Position numbers and translations under genes: made by a program
Shown: in pieces, positions 33,670 to 42,774 of the stretch
Layout: the number at the start of each line of letters is the position of its first letter
Position numbering within the stretch: the first letter of the stretch is position 1
The notes under the pieces: generated by a model
The model's database searches: none
Told to the model about the DNA's origin: nothing
Seen by the model: the letters and a program-made list of their open reading frames with translations, nothing else
Assembly: GCF_004348345.1 (NCBI RefSeq)
Contig: NZ_SMJZ01000046.1
Span: forward strand, 1 to 47,152
Length of the DNA stretch: 47,152 nt
Direction: 5' to 3'
Origin: Nonomuraea longispora
Lineage (GTDB): Bacteria; Actinomycetota; Actinomycetes; Streptosporangiales; Streptosporangiaceae

Positions 33670-34506
33670 GTGAGTGACGTGGACTCCGACATCCAGCGAG
33701 AAGACGGTCACAACTCGTCACCCATCTGGGTGAGCGACAAGCCAGAGAGCGAGCAGACCGCCGCCGCGAAGCCTTCGGCGCCCACCTCCACATACGCGCC
33801 GGTCAAGCGCGTGTCCGTGCGCAGCCTGATGCAGCAGCCGCGGGTCCGACGGCTGCGCAACCGGGCGCTTCTGGCGGTGGCCGTCGGCCTCGTCGTGGGC
33901 TTCCTCGTGGGCGACTGGCGGGCCGGTGTGACCGCGGGCGTGCTCGCGGCGATCGCCGAGGCGGTCTACCGGGCGCGCTCCAACTCCTCCGTGCCCGCGT
34001 GGCGGCGCACATCCGTGGCCGAGCGCCGCACCGAGGCGCAGTTGCGCAAGCTCGAACGCAACGGCTACCGCACACTGCACGCCAGGGCGATCCCGGACAG
34101 CGAGGCCCAGATCGACCACCTCGTGGTGGGCCCGACGGGCGTCTACGCGGTCGACTCCGAGAAGTGGGACAAGCGCCTGCCCGTGCGCGTGCAGATGGGC
34201 AAGAAGCTCTTCCACGGGCCGTTCGACAAGAAGCCCCGCATCAACGAGGCCAAGTGGGAGGCGTCGCGGGCGAGCGAGCTGATCAGCCAGTCGTTCGGCC
34301 GCGAGATCTCGGTCGTGCCCTCCCTCGCCATCTACGGGCCGCAGGTGCCGTGGAAGATCATGACGATCCGCGGCGTGGACGTCTACCAGGGCGACCGCGC
34401 CCGCAAGTGGATCACCAAGCGGGAGCGGGCGCTGACCGACGGCGAGATCAACCGAATCTACGAGATCGCCGCCCAGGTGCTGCCCGCCCGCTACGGCGAG
34501 GACTGA
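33670..34506 (+). CDS. NERD-domain membrane-anchored protein
   Basis: A 278-residue protein. A polar N-terminal tail is followed by two membrane helices at about 63-95 (ALLAVAVGLVVGFLVG and VTAGVLAAIAEAVYRA) and a nuclease-related NERD domain from about 115. There the order GYRTLHARAIPDSEAQIDHLVVGPTGVYAVDSEKW matches the NERD core, with the conserved D-H-L and V-D-S/T-K-like positions. NERD domains resemble restriction-type nucleases, but activity here is unproven. Start GTG 33670, or GTG 33679; neither has a good ribosome binding site. Confidence 0.82.
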   Translation: MSDVDSDIQREDGHNSSPIWVSDKPESEQTAAAKPSAPTSTYAPVKRVSVRSLMQQPRVRRLRNRALLAVAVGLVVGFLVGDWRAGVTAGVLAAIAEAVYRARSNSSVPAWRRTSVAERRTEAQLRKLERNGYRTLHARAIPDSEAQIDHLVVGPTGVYAVDSEKWDKRLPVRVQMGKKLFHGPFDKKPRINEAKWEASRASELISQSFGREISVVPSLAIYGPQVPWKIMTIRGVDVYQGDRARKWITKRERALTDGEINRIYEIAAQVLPARYGED

Positions 34507-34685
34507 GCACCTCCCAGCCGCCGGCTTCTCCCGTCGCCGCAGGCTGGACGCCCCTCTCGCGCGCTCCCGCCCGGCTTCGCCGTGGCGCGGGCGCCCGGCA
34601 GCCGTCCGATCCATGGACAAGGCGTCTCAGTCGCCGGGCGGTTGGCCGTAACATGTGAGGACTTGCTAGCGACGGGAGAAGCGCG

Positions 34686-36524
34686 ATGCCGGCCCTCAGG
34701 TCACGTACAGTCACCCACGGCAGGAACATGGTCGGTGCCCGGGCCCTGCTCCGGGCGACCGGCGTAGCCGGGGCCGACTTCGGTAAACCCATCATCGCGG
34801 TGGCCAACAGCTTCACACAGTTCGTTCCCGGTCATGTGCATCTGCGCGAGGTCGGCGACGTGGTCGCGTCGGCCGTCAGGGAGGCCGGCGGCATCCCCCG
34901 CGAGTTCAACACGATCGCGGTCGACGACGGCATCGCGATGGGCCACGGCGGCATGCTCTACTCCCTGCCCTCGCGCGAGCTGATCGCCGACGCGGTCGAA
35001 TACATGGTCAACGCCCACTGCGCCGACGCGCTGATCTGCGTGTCCAATTGTGACAAGATCACGCCGGGCATGTTGCTGGCGGCGTTCCGGCTGAACATCC
35101 CGACGATCTTCGTCTCCGGCGGCCCCATGGAGGCCGGCAAGACGCCGGGCAGGAAGCTCGACCTGATCGACCCGATGATCGCCGCAGCCGACGAGTCCGT
35201 CTCCGACGCCGACCTGCTGGAGATGGAGGAGGCCGCCTGCCCGACGTGCGGCTCCTGCTCGGGCATGTTCACCGCCAACTCGATGAACTGCCTGGCCGAG
35301 GCGATCGGGCTGGCGCTGCCGGGCAACGGCACGATCCTGGCCACGCACAAGGCCCGCAAGACGTTGTTCGAGGACGCCGGGCGGCAGCTGGTGGAGATCA
35401 CCCGCCGCTACTACGAGGAGGACGACGAGTCGGTGCTGCCGCGCTCGATCGCGACCCGCGAGGCGTTCGAGAACGCGATGACGCTCGACGTGGCGATGGG
35501 CGGCTCCACCAACACGATCCTGCACATCCTGGCCGCGGCCCGCGAGGCCCAGGTCGACTTCGGCCTCAAGGAGATCAACGAGCTGTCGCTGCGGGTGCCG
35601 TGCCTGTGCAAGGTCGCCCCCGCCACCAGCAGGTTCCACGTCGAGGACGTGCACCGCGCCGGCGGCATCCCGGCCATCCTGGGCGAGCTCGACCGGGCCG
35701 GTCTGCTGCACCGCGACGTGTCCACCGTCAACGGCGGCACGCTCGCCGACCTGCTGGCCGGCTGGGACGTGCGTTCGCCGTCGGTCCTGCCGGAGGCGGT
35801 GGAGCTGTGGCACGCGGCACCCGGCAACGTGCGCACCGTCAAGGCCTACTCGCAGGACAACCGCTGGGACTCCCTCGACCTCGACCGGGCGGAGGGGTGC
35901 ATCCGCGACATCGAGCACTCCTACACCGCCGACGGCGGGCTGGCCGTCCTCTACGGCAACATCTCGCGTGACGGCGCGGTGGTGAAGACCGCGGGGGTCG
36001 ACGAGTCGATCTGGAAGTTCAGCGGGCCGGCAGTGGTGTTCGAGTCGCAGGAGCAGGCCGTCGATGGCATCCTGGGCGGGCGCGTCAAGGAGGGCGACGT
36101 GGTGGTCATCCGCTACGAAGGCCCCAAGGGCGGGCCGGGCATGCAGGAGATGCTCTACCCGACCTCCTTCCTCAAGGGCAGGGGCCTGGGCAAGGCCTGC
36201 GCGCTGGTCACCGACGGGCGTTTCTCCGGCGGCACGTCGGGGTTGTCGATCGGCCACGCCTCGCCGGAGGCGGCGGAGGGCGGCGTGATCGCGCTGGTCG
36301 AGGACGGCGACATGATCGACATCGACATCCCCAACCGGTCGATGGAGCTGCGGGTGACCGAGGCCGAGCTGGCGGCCCGGCGCGAGCGGCTGCTGGCCGA
36401 GCTGGGCCGCTTCCGCCCGCGCGACCGCGACCGGCCGGTGACCGTGGCGCTGCAGGCCTATGCGGCGATGACGACGTCGGCGTCCACGGGCGCCTCACGC
36501 GACCTGTCGCAGCTGTCGCCATAA
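34686..36524 (+). CDS. ilvD: Dihydroxy-acid dehydratase
   Basis: Third common step of valine, leucine and isoleucine synthesis. The 612-residue protein has iron-sulfur ligand regions [10 protein letters not shown] (Cys122) and [16 protein letters not shown] (Cys185, Cys188, Cys191), the family segment GGSTNTILH, and the C-terminal [12 protein letters not shown] and [15 protein letters not shown]. Full length for the family. Start ATG 34686 has GGGAG about 9 nt upstream. No other ilv gene is adjacent. It ends at a classical rho-independent terminator. The upstream 180 bp hold no leader peptide that I can recognise. Confidence 0.96.
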   Translation: MPALRSRTVTHGRNMVGARALLRATGVAGADFGKPIIAVANSFTQFVPGHVHLREVGDVVASAVREAGGIPREFNTIAVDDGIAMGHGGMLYSLPSRELIADAVEYMVNAHCADALICVSNCDKITPGMLLAAFRLNIPTIFVSGGPMEAGKTPGRKLDLIDPMIAAADESVSDADLLEMEEAACPTCGSCSGMFTANSMNCLAEAIGLALPGNGTILATHKARKTLFEDAGRQLVEITRRYYEEDDESVLPRSIATREAFENAMTLDVAMGGSTNTILHILAAAREAQVDFGLKEINELSLRVPCLCKVAPATSRFHVEDVHRAGGIPAILGELDRAGLLHRDVSTVNGGTLADLLAGWDVRSPSVLPEAVELWHAAPGNVRTVKAYSQDNRWDSLDLDRAEGCIRDIEHSYTADGGLAVLYGNISRDGAVVKTAGVDESIWKFSGPAVVFESQEQAVDGILGGRVKEGDVVVIRYEGPKGGPGMQEMLYPTSFLKGRGLGKACALVTDGRFSGGTSGLSIGHASPEAAEGGVIALVEDGDMIDIDIPNRSMELRVTEAELAARRERLLAELGRFRPRDRDRPVTVALQAYAAMTTSASTGASRDLSQLSP

Positions 36525-36532
36525 GCACCACT

Positions 36533-36575
36533 CCTGTACGGCAGGCGATCGGTTGCCGCCTGCCGTACAGGTTTT
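36533..36575 (+). terminator. ilvD rho-independent terminator
   Basis: A perfect 15-bp stem (36533-36547 with 36557-36571), 9-nt loop, directly followed by TTTT. It starts 9 bp after the ilvD stop and is the most classical terminator in the window. Confidence 0.92.
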
Positions 36576-36598
36576 CGAAAAATGTCGGTGGTCGTCCG

Positions 36599-36604
36599 TA
36601 TTCT
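36599..36604 (+). promoter_or_regulatory. -10 box for a likely leaderless transcript
   Basis: TATTCT lies 6 bp before the ATG at 36611, and no ribosome binding site is present. Transcription would start at or next to the start codon, a common arrangement in actinobacteria. The -35 is not clear. Confidence 0.45.
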
Positions 36605-36610
36605 TTGGGT

Positions 36611-37105
36611 ATGACGACAGTCGTGAAGCACGATACTCGCCCGCTGACGACCGCCGAGATCGCCGCCCTCGCCCTCTCCCTCGCCCACCTCGGAGCGGGT
36701 CCGCAGGCCGTCACCGCCAGGCGTGGCCTGCAGCACGCATTCGAGCACCTGGAGCTCGACGACGACGTCATCTCCACCACCCTCGCGACCCTCACCGAGC
36801 CGCTGCCCGTCGACGTCGCCTCACGGGCCAGGCTCATGGCCGACGCCATCACCAGCCGTCTCATGGTCCGTCTCCACTACCGCGACGCCTACGGCACCGT
36901 CACCGCGCGCGACGTCGAGCCGGTGACCTGCCTGGTCCACCGCGAATACTGGTACCTCGTCGGCGTGTGCAGGATGCGCCGGGCCATCAGGGCGTTCAGG
37001 TTCGACCGCATCATCGCGGTCGAGCCCACGCTCACTCCGTCCCGGCCGCATCTCGCCGACCGGTTCCTGCCGTTCCAGCGCCGCAAGCGCGCCAGGGCCG
37101 CGTGA
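36611..37105 (+). CDS. WYL-domain protein without a DNA-binding domain
   Basis: A 164-residue protein made of a short helical N-terminus and one WYL domain (about 75-160). The domain shows VRLHYRDAYGTVTARDVEP, HREYWYLVGVC and AFRFDRI, the Sm-like fold with the W-Y-L residues. Most WYL regulators have an N-terminal winged helix; that is absent, so this may be a ligand-binding accessory or a shortened regulator. WYL domains can sense nucleic acids or nucleotides. The transcript is probably leaderless. The gene after it is a broken hydrolase fragment. Confidence 0.82.
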   Translation: MTTVVKHDTRPLTTAEIAALALSLAHLGAGPQAVTARRGLQHAFEHLELDDDVISTTLATLTEPLPVDVASRARLMADAITSRLMVRLHYRDAYGTVTARDVEPVTCLVHREYWYLVGVCRMRRAIRAFRFDRIIAVEPTLTPSRPHLADRFLPFQRRKRARAA

Positions 37106-37199
37106 GAACCTTGCCGATCGTTTGACCGGCCGTGCCCGATCGGCGTGCCCTCGACCGCGTGCTCAGGCGTTATCTGCGCGGACGTCCCGGCCGGGCGGC

Positions 37200-37505
37200 G
37201 CCGGCCGTGCTCGCTACGCCCTGCGGCTCATGTCCTCGGTGACGCCGTCGCAGGCGTGGGGCGTCGGCGCCGCGGCCGACGGGGGCGGGGCGGCGCTGAA
37301 GAACGGGTGGCTGCCCGCCGACGTCCACGACGGGCTGTGGACCGTCAACAGCGTGGGCCTGCTCGACGTGCACGGGCACGAGGTGCTGGTCGCGGTGTTG
37401 TCGGAGCGCAGCCCGGACATGCGGACGGGCATCGAGACCGTCGAGCGGCTGGCCAGGCTGGCGGTGAACGCGCTCACCCGGCCGGGCACCACCGTTGGCG
37501 GGTGA
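37200..37505 (+). pseudogene. C-terminal remnant of a beta-lactamase-like serine hydrolase
   Basis: About 95 residues from RYALRLMSSVTPSQAWGVG to the end match the C-terminal part of secreted actinobacterial class A beta-lactamase-like hydrolases, including ALKNGWLP, the place of the KTG motif, and a WTVNSVG strand. The upstream part of the domain with the catalytic SxxK and SxN motifs is not present in any frame; upstream is the intact WYL gene. The in-frame sequence before 37200 is Arg-rich without homology. This is a gene scrap left by deletion. Confidence 0.65.
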
Positions 37506-37550
37506 CCTACCCAGGACGCCACCGTCGGGCGCCGCGGGTGCGCGACCTTC

Positions 37551-37751
37551 CTAGGAGCAGCAGCCGCCGCCGCAGCAGCCACCGCCCGTCTGGGGTGCGG
37601 CGGCGCCGCCCGTCATGGAGACCGTGGACAGCAACTTCACCGTGTCGTCGTGGCCCTCGGGGCAGGTGGCCGGGTCGTTGGAGGCCGACATGGAACGGGA
37701 GACCTCGAAGGTGGAGCCGCAGGCGCGGCAGCGGAAGTCGTATCGCGGCAT
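37551..37751 (-). CDS. FmdB-family zinc ribbon protein
   Basis: A 66-residue protein with the FmdB start MPRYDFRCRACGSTFEVSRS, in which CxxC is the first metal pair, and a second ligand pair around ATCPEGH. The end is an unusual cysteine-rich tail (GGGCCGGGCCS). FmdB proteins are putative small regulators; the target is unknown. It lies 145 bp downstream of the GNAT gene in the same direction. Confidence 0.88.
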   Translation of the reverse strand: MPRYDFRCRACGSTFEVSRSMSASNDPATCPEGHDDTVKLLSTVSMTGGAAAPQTGGGCCGGGCCS

Positions 37752-37815
37752 AGAAGGAGTTTACCGCTGCCGGACGCCCGCCCGCCGGGGCCGCCGCACC
37801 TCCGCACCGCCGCAC

Positions 37816-37845
37816 CCGAGCCGAGCCGGGCCGGGCCGGGCCGGG
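37816..37845. repeat. CCGRG pentanucleotide repeat
   Basis: Six direct copies of a 5-bp unit: two CCGAG then four CCGGG. It is in the gap between the FmdB gene and the GNAT gene and is a possible site of slippage. Confidence 0.7.
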
Positions 37846-37896
37846 GCCGCAGCGCAGTGTCAGGTCGCGCCCCGTTCACGTGACGGGGCTTCGGCG

Positions 37897-38691
37897 TCAG
37901 TAGGTGAGGTGGGCGTAGTCGGACACCGGTTCGTAGCCGATGGCCTGGTAGATGGAGTTGCTCGTGGGGTTGCCCAGGTCGGTGAAGAGCACGACGTGGT
38001 CGCACCGCTCGGACAGGCCCGTCAGGCTGGTGAACGCCGTCACGGCGGTGCCGTAGCCGCGCCTGCGGCACGAGGGCGGCGTGTAGACGGGGCCGATGCG
38101 GCATACCCCACCGGCCGCCGGTGAGAGCCCGGCCAACGATACCGGCGTCCCGTCCGCCTCCCACACGAACAGCTGCCGGCGGGCCAGCCGCTGCGCCACC
38201 CGCTCGGCCAGGTCTCCCTCGGACGTCTGCACCTCGTCGTGGAACGCGTGGTACCAGCTCACCAGCAGCGGGAAGTCGCCGGGGACGGCGATCCTGCCCC
38301 GGCCCTGCACGTCGGGGACGGTGAGCGTGCCGAGGCGGTAGAGCCGCTCCGACACCACCCTGCGGGGCGTGCCGAGCAGCCGCATGGCCTCGGAGGTCAC
38401 CTCGACGGGGCCCACGAGCGCGGGCAGGTCGCGATCGAGCGCCTCGACCAGGGGTGCGACGGCCTCGACGGGCATCGCGAAGAGGCCGACGGGATGCGGC
38501 GGGGTGCGGAAGACCGCGCCGCGAACCTCGCCGTCCACCGTCCACCATCCGAAGAGCGGGTCCTTGGCGGGCATGCCCGCGCGCAGGTTGGCGAGGACGG
38601 TCAGCGGGACGGTGTTGCGCACCGGGTCGCCGAGCAGGAAGGGCTCGGCGACCGTGGCGTAATCCTCAACCTCTGAGGTGAAGGTCCACAT
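37897..38691 (-). CDS. GNAT family acetyltransferase
   Basis: A 264-residue acetyltransferase with its GNAT fold in the C-terminal half. The acetyl-CoA loop is VYTPPSCRRRGYGTAVTAF near residues 202-220, followed by LFTDLGNPTSNSIYQAIGYEPV, the typical last strand-helix. The N-terminal half is a second, less conserved GNAT-like region. The substrate is unknown. Start ATG 38691; the next gene upstream is the HNH endonuclease, 43 bp away in the same direction. Confidence 0.88.
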   Translation of the reverse strand: MWTFTSEVEDYATVAEPFLLGDPVRNTVPLTVLANLRAGMPAKDPLFGWWTVDGEVRGAVFRTPPHPVGLFAMPVEAVAPLVEALDRDLPALVGPVEVTSEAMRLLGTPRRVVSERLYRLGTLTVPDVQGRGRIAVPGDFPLLVSWYHAFHDEVQTSEGDLAERVAQRLARRQLFVWEADGTPVSLAGLSPAAGGVCRIGPVYTPPSCRRRGYGTAVTAFTSLTGLSERCDHVVLFTDLGNPTSNSIYQAIGYEPVSDYAHLTY

Positions 38692-38734
38692 GCCTGCTCA
38701 TGTTGTCAGGCCGGGAACCCCCTCATCAAAACCG

Positions 38735-39244
38735 TCAGGCCGCGGCCTGGAGGTAGGGCGCCCACTGGGGGTCTCCGACGAGCGACGCGCCGATGAGCCT
38801 CCAGTGGGCGCCCCGTGGCACCGCCGGGCTGACGCGGAGCGTCCACCCCAGCTCCTCCAGGTATTTGTCGGCCTTCCTGTGGTTGCAGGTCGTGCACGAG
38901 GCGACGCAGTTCTCCCAGGTGTGCGTGCCTCCCCTGGAGCGCGGGATGACATGGTCTATGGTCTCGGCCCGCTGCCCGCAGTAGGCGCAGCGGTAGTCGT
39001 CGCGCCGCATGAGGGCGGCCCTGGTCAGGGGGATGCGCGACCGGTACGGGATGCGAACATATCTGCGGAGCCTGATCACCGAGGGGACGTCGAGCGTACG
39101 GCTGGCGGAGCGCAGCACGGCGCCCCTGCCGTCGCGGTGCACGACGTCGGCCTTCTCCCGCAGCACCAGAACGATGGCCCGGTGCAGCGACAGGGTGGTC
39201 AGCGGCTCGTAGGTGGCGTTGAGCAGCAGGACTTGGCGCATCAT
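38735..39244 (-). CDS. HNH endonuclease
   Basis: A 169-residue protein of the widespread actinobacterial HNH type. It starts RQVLLLNATYEPLTTLSLHRA, and the nuclease module has CAYCGQRAETIDHVIPRSRGG, ENCVASCTTCNHRKAD, giving CxxC zinc pairs and the catalytic His-Asn-His. Two adjacent ATG codons (39244 and 39241) are possible starts, with GGGGAG upstream. Biological role unknown. A 22-bp palindrome lies 32 bp upstream of the start. Confidence 0.9.
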   Translation of the reverse strand: MMRQVLLLNATYEPLTTLSLHRAIVLVLREKADVVHRDGRGAVLRSASRTLDVPSVIRLRRYVRIPYRSRIPLTRAALMRRDDYRCAYCGQRAETIDHVIPRSRGGTHTWENCVASCTTCNHRKADKYLEELGWTLRVSPAVPRGAHWRLIGASLVGDPQWAPYLQAAA

Positions 39245-39275
39245 GGGGCCTCTCCCCGCCGCGCGCGTATCAAAG

Positions 39276-39297
39276 GGGACATGCCGCGGCATGTCCC
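39276..39297. promoter_or_regulatory. 22-bp perfect palindrome
   Basis: GGGACATGCCG (39276-39286) is followed directly by its exact inverse CGGCATGTCCC (39287-39297). It lies in the divergent region between the HNH gene and the S9 oligopeptidase, closest to the HNH start. A strong candidate operator for a dimeric regulator. Confidence 0.5.
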
Positions 39298-39522
39298 GGC
39301 TGTCGGCCCCTCCTGGGGCACTCGTGCTTCCGTCACGTGGACCTCCGCCGGACGGCCCAGCGGATGGTCACCACGGCACCGTCCTGTCACCAAGTCTGGC
39401 GTTTGCACCGTGGTCCCCGCCACCCCAAAACCGTTCGGCGGACTGACTGAAGGGACGCACGGTACGTTTTATGCCCGCTCGACCAGCGCTTTACGCATCC
39501 CCGTTGGCATAGGGTTCCTGGC

Positions 39523-41580
39523 ATGACGCGAGAGCCGTACCCGACCGCACGACGCGAAGAAGCCACTGACAACCTGCACGGAACACCCGTGCGCGACCCC
39601 TATCGGTGGCTTGAGGAACCCGATGGTCCCGAGACCAAGGGGTGGCTGCTCGCGCAGGCCGAGCTGTTCAACCGGGAGCGGGGCCCGCAGCGTTTCAAGA
39701 GCCGCATCGCCGAGTTGCTGAGGTCGGGCTCGGTGGGCGTGCCCGCCTGGCGCGGCGGGCGCCACTTCTTCTCGCGCCGCATCCCCGACCAGGAGCACCC
39801 CGTCTACTACGTCGTCGAGCCCGACGGCACCGAGCGGGCGCTGATCGACCCCATCGGCATCGATCCCTCAGGCCTGACCACGCTCGACGCGGTGCAACCC
39901 GACAAGGAGGGCCGCCTGCTCGCCTACCAGATCTCGGTGGGCGGGAACGAGGAGTCGGTCCTCTACGTCATCGACGTCGCGACGGGGCAGCGCGTCGAGG
40001 GGCCCATCGACCGCTGCCGCTACTCCCCCGTCGCCTGGCTGCCCGGTGGAGAGGCGTTCTACTACGTGCGCCGGCTGCCGAGCACCGAGGTGCCGGAGAA
40101 CGAGACGCAGTTCCACCGCCGCGTCTACCTGCACCGTGTCGGCACCTCGACCGAGGACGACGTGATGATCTTCGGGCAGGACCTGAAGATGACCAACTAC
40201 TACGGCGTCGCGGTGTCGCGTGACGGGCGCTGGCTCCAGGTGTCGGCGCACGAGGGCACCGCGCCGCGCAACGACATCTGGCTGGCCGACCTGACGGAGT
40301 CCCCCGTCGACCGGCCTGAGCTGCGGGTGGTGCAGGAGGGCGTGGACGCGCAGTCGGCGCTGGTGTTCGGCCGCGACGGCGTCCTCTACGTCCACACCGA
40401 CCGTGACGCGCCCCGGGGGAGGGTGTGCGTCGCCGACCCGGCCGCGCCGGCTTTCGGGACCTGGCGCGACCTGATCCCTGAGGACCCCGAGGCGGTGCTG
40501 AGCGACTTCGCGATCCTCGACGACCTGGAGCGCCCGGTCATGCTGGTGGCCTGGACCCGCCACGCCATCAGCGAGATCACCGTGCACGACCTCGAGACCG
40601 GCGAGCGCGTCGGCGAGGTGCCCACGCCGGGTCTCGGCACCATCGGCGGCATCGCCGAGCATCCGGAGGGCGGCCACGAGGCGTGGTTCGGCTACACCGA
40701 CAACACCACGCCGCCCACCATCCAGCGTTACGACGCCCGCACGGGCGAGACCACGCTCTGGGCCGCCTCCCCCGGCGCGGTGGAGGTGCCGGAGGTGCGC
40801 ACCCAGCAGGTCGTCTACCAGTCCCACGACGGCACCGACGTCCGCATGCTGATCATCTCTCCGGCCGGAGAGGCCTCCGGGCCGCGTCCCACGATCCTCT
40901 ACGGCTACGGCGGCTTCGGGCTGTCCATGACGCCCGGCTACTCCGCCTCGATCCTGGCCTGGGTGGAGGCGGGCGGCGTCTACGCCATCGCCAACCTGCG
41001 CGGCGGCGGCGAGGAGGGCGAGGACTGGCACCGCGCGGGCATGCTGGCCAGCAAGCAGAACGTGTTCGACGACTTCCACGCGGCCGCCGAGCACCTCATC
41101 GCCACCGGCGTCACCACCAGGGAGCAGCTCGGCATCTCAGGCGGCTCCAACGGCGGCCTGCTCGTGGGCGCCGCGCTGACGCAGCGCCCTGAGCTCTACT
41201 CCGCCGTCGTCTGCTCCGCGCCGCTGCTCGACATGATCAGGTACGAGAAGTTCGGGCTCGGCGCCACCTGGAACGTCGAATACGGCTCGGCCGACGACCC
41301 GGAGCAGTTCGGCTGGCTGCGCGCCTACTCGCCCTACCACCACGTCAAGGAGGGGGTCGCCTATCCCGCGACGCTCTTCACCGTCTTCCAGTCCGACACC
41401 CGCGTGCACCCGATGCACGCCTGGAAGATGTGCGCGGCGCTGCAGCACTCCACGACGAGCGAGCGTCCCGTGCTGTTGCGCAACGAGACGGAGGTGGGCC
41501 ACGGCGCCCGCTCGGTGAGCAGGACGGTCGACCTGTCGGCCGACTCGCTCACGTTCCTGGCACGGCACACCGGCCTATAG
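39523..41580 (+). CDS. Prolyl oligopeptidase family (S9A) serine peptidase
   Basis: Cleaves short peptides, typically after proline. The 685-residue protein has an N-terminal seven-bladed propeller region and a C-terminal alpha/beta hydrolase with Ser542 in GGSNGG, Asp625 in SDTRVHP and His660 in VGHGAR. Other signatures are YGYGGFG and LRGGGEEGEDWH. No signal peptide, so intracellular. No ribosome binding site precedes ATG 39523, and a -10-like TAGGGT ends 7 bp before it, so the transcript may be leaderless. Confidence 0.93.
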   Translation: MTREPYPTARREEATDNLHGTPVRDPYRWLEEPDGPETKGWLLAQAELFNRERGPQRFKSRIAELLRSGSVGVPAWRGGRHFFSRRIPDQEHPVYYVVEPDGTERALIDPIGIDPSGLTTLDAVQPDKEGRLLAYQISVGGNEESVLYVIDVATGQRVEGPIDRCRYSPVAWLPGGEAFYYVRRLPSTEVPENETQFHRRVYLHRVGTSTEDDVMIFGQDLKMTNYYGVAVSRDGRWLQVSAHEGTAPRNDIWLADLTESPVDRPELRVVQEGVDAQSALVFGRDGVLYVHTDRDAPRGRVCVADPAAPAFGTWRDLIPEDPEAVLSDFAILDDLERPVMLVAWTRHAISEITVHDLETGERVGEVPTPGLGTIGGIAEHPEGGHEAWFGYTDNTTPPTIQRYDARTGETTLWAASPGAVEVPEVRTQQVVYQSHDGTDVRMLIISPAGEASGPRPTILYGYGGFGLSMTPGYSASILAWVEAGGVYAIANLRGGGEEGEDWHRAGMLASKQNVFDDFHAAAEHLIATGVTTREQLGISGGSNGGLLVGAALTQRPELYSAVVCSAPLLDMIRYEKFGLGATWNVEYGSADDPEQFGWLRAYSPYHHVKEGVAYPATLFTVFQSDTRVHPMHAWKMCAALQHSTTSERPVLLRNETEVGHGARSVSRTVDLSADSLTFLARHTGL

Positions 41581-41590
41581 CCTCGACACC

Positions 41591-42391
41591 ATGAGCGCGC
41601 TGGGGGTGGCCATGGTCGAGACCGCCCCCAGCGCCCTTCTGCGCCCCTACGTGACGCGCCTGTGCGCCTACAGCGAGCGCTACGCCGAGCCGGTGACCAG
41701 ACGTGAGGTGGCGATGCCGGGGGCCGTGCTGATCCTGGGCTTCGGCACGCCGATGGAGGTCCAGGGGCAGCGGGTCTCGGCGTTCACGGGCGGGCTCGGC
41801 GACCGCTTCACCGTCACGCGCACGACGGGTCCGGCGGAGGGCGTGGAGGTGTTCCTCACGCCGTTCGGGGCGCGCCGACTCCACGGGCTGCCGATGCGGC
41901 AGTTGACCAACCGGGTGGTGCCGGTCGGCGACGTGCTCGGGGCGTGGGGTGACACGGCGGTGAGCAGGCTGGCCGAGACGCCGTCCTGGCACGACCGGCT
42001 GGCGCTGACCGACCGGCTGCTGTGCGAGCGCATCCTGTCCGGCCCTGAGCTGGGTCCTGAGCTGCCGTGGGCGTGGGCCAGGCTGCTGGAGTCGGGCGGC
42101 GGCCTGAGCGTGTCGTCGCTGGCCGAGTCGCTCGGCTGGAGCCATCGCCATCTCGTCGCCCGCTTCCACGACCAGATCGGCCTCACGCCGAAGACGGCCG
42201 CGCGGGTGATCAGGTTCGGCAGGGCGGCGCGGCTCCTGCGATCGGGCTGTTCCATCGCGCAGGTGGCGGCGGAGTGCGGCTTCTACGACCAGGCCCACAT
42301 GAACAGGGAGTTCCGGGTCCTGGGCGGCACGACGCCCGGTCAGATTTGTCCAAGACCCGTGTGCGCGCAGCGGGCACCCTTGGACGTATGA
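41591..42391 (+). CDS. AraC-family transcriptional regulator
   Basis: A 266-residue regulator with a C-terminal double helix-turn-helix: VSSLAESLGWSHRHLVARFHDQIGLTPKTAARVIRF, then IAQVAAECGFYDQAHMNREFRVLGGTTPGQ. The N-terminal half resembles the ligand-binding domain of AraC proteins that start with LRPYVTRLCAYSERYAEP. Its TGA overlaps the ATG of the VOC gene (42388-42391), so the two are translated together and probably belong to one response. 10 bp after the oligopeptidase stop. Confidence 0.9.
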   Translation: MSALGVAMVETAPSALLRPYVTRLCAYSERYAEPVTRREVAMPGAVLILGFGTPMEVQGQRVSAFTGGLGDRFTVTRTTGPAEGVEVFLTPFGARRLHGLPMRQLTNRVVPVGDVLGAWGDTAVSRLAETPSWHDRLALTDRLLCERILSGPELGPELPWAWARLLESGGGLSVSSLAESLGWSHRHLVARFHDQIGLTPKTAARVIRFGRAARLLRSGCSIAQVAAECGFYDQAHMNREFRVLGGTTPGQICPRPVCAQRAPLDV

Positions 42392-42738
42392 GCAGAACCG
42401 TCTACGCACAGGCCAGATACCACGACTGCCAGGCCGCGCTCGACTTCCTGATCTCCGCGTTCGGGTTCGGGGTGCACGAGGTGACCAAGAACGACGAGGG
42501 CGCCGTCGCCCACGCCGAGTTGCTCGTCGGGGACGACATCATCATGATCGGCCAAGGCAGGCCCGGCGGGCCGGGCATCTACATCGCGACGGACGACGTC
42601 GACGCCCATCATGACCGCGCGAAGGCCGCGGGGGCCGGGATCACCATGGACCTGGTGAACCAGCCGTACGGGTCGCGCGAGTACGCCTGCACGGACCCGG
42701 AGGGCAACGCCTGGTACTTCGGTACCTACCGGCCCTGA
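42388..42738 (+). CDS. VOC (glyoxalase/bleomycin resistance-like) protein
   Basis: A 116-residue protein with the vicinal-oxygen-chelate fold. It starts MSRTVYAQARYHDCQAALDFL, continues with AFGFGVHEVTKNDEGAVAHAELLVGDDIIMIG and ends with YACTDPEGNAWYFGTY, the usual C-terminal strand of the family. Family members include metal-dependent enzymes and drug-binding proteins; which one applies is not clear. Translationally coupled to the AraC regulator. Confidence 0.9.
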   Translation: MSRTVYAQARYHDCQAALDFLISAFGFGVHEVTKNDEGAVAHAELLVGDDIIMIGQGRPGGPGIYIATDDVDAHHDRAKAAGAGITMDLVNQPYGSREYACTDPEGNAWYFGTYRP

Positions 42739-42774
42739 CAGGTTCTGTCGGTGGCGCCTGCCACGATCCGGGGC

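Noticed and set aside
33526..33711. Leftward 61-codon frame in the NERD upstream spacer
   Set aside because: No ribosome binding site, poor third-position GC, and it overlaps the start of the NERD gene.
37816..37845. CRISPR-like repeats
   Set aside because: The CCGRG units are a short simple repeat with no spacers; no CRISPR array or cas gene occurs in the window.
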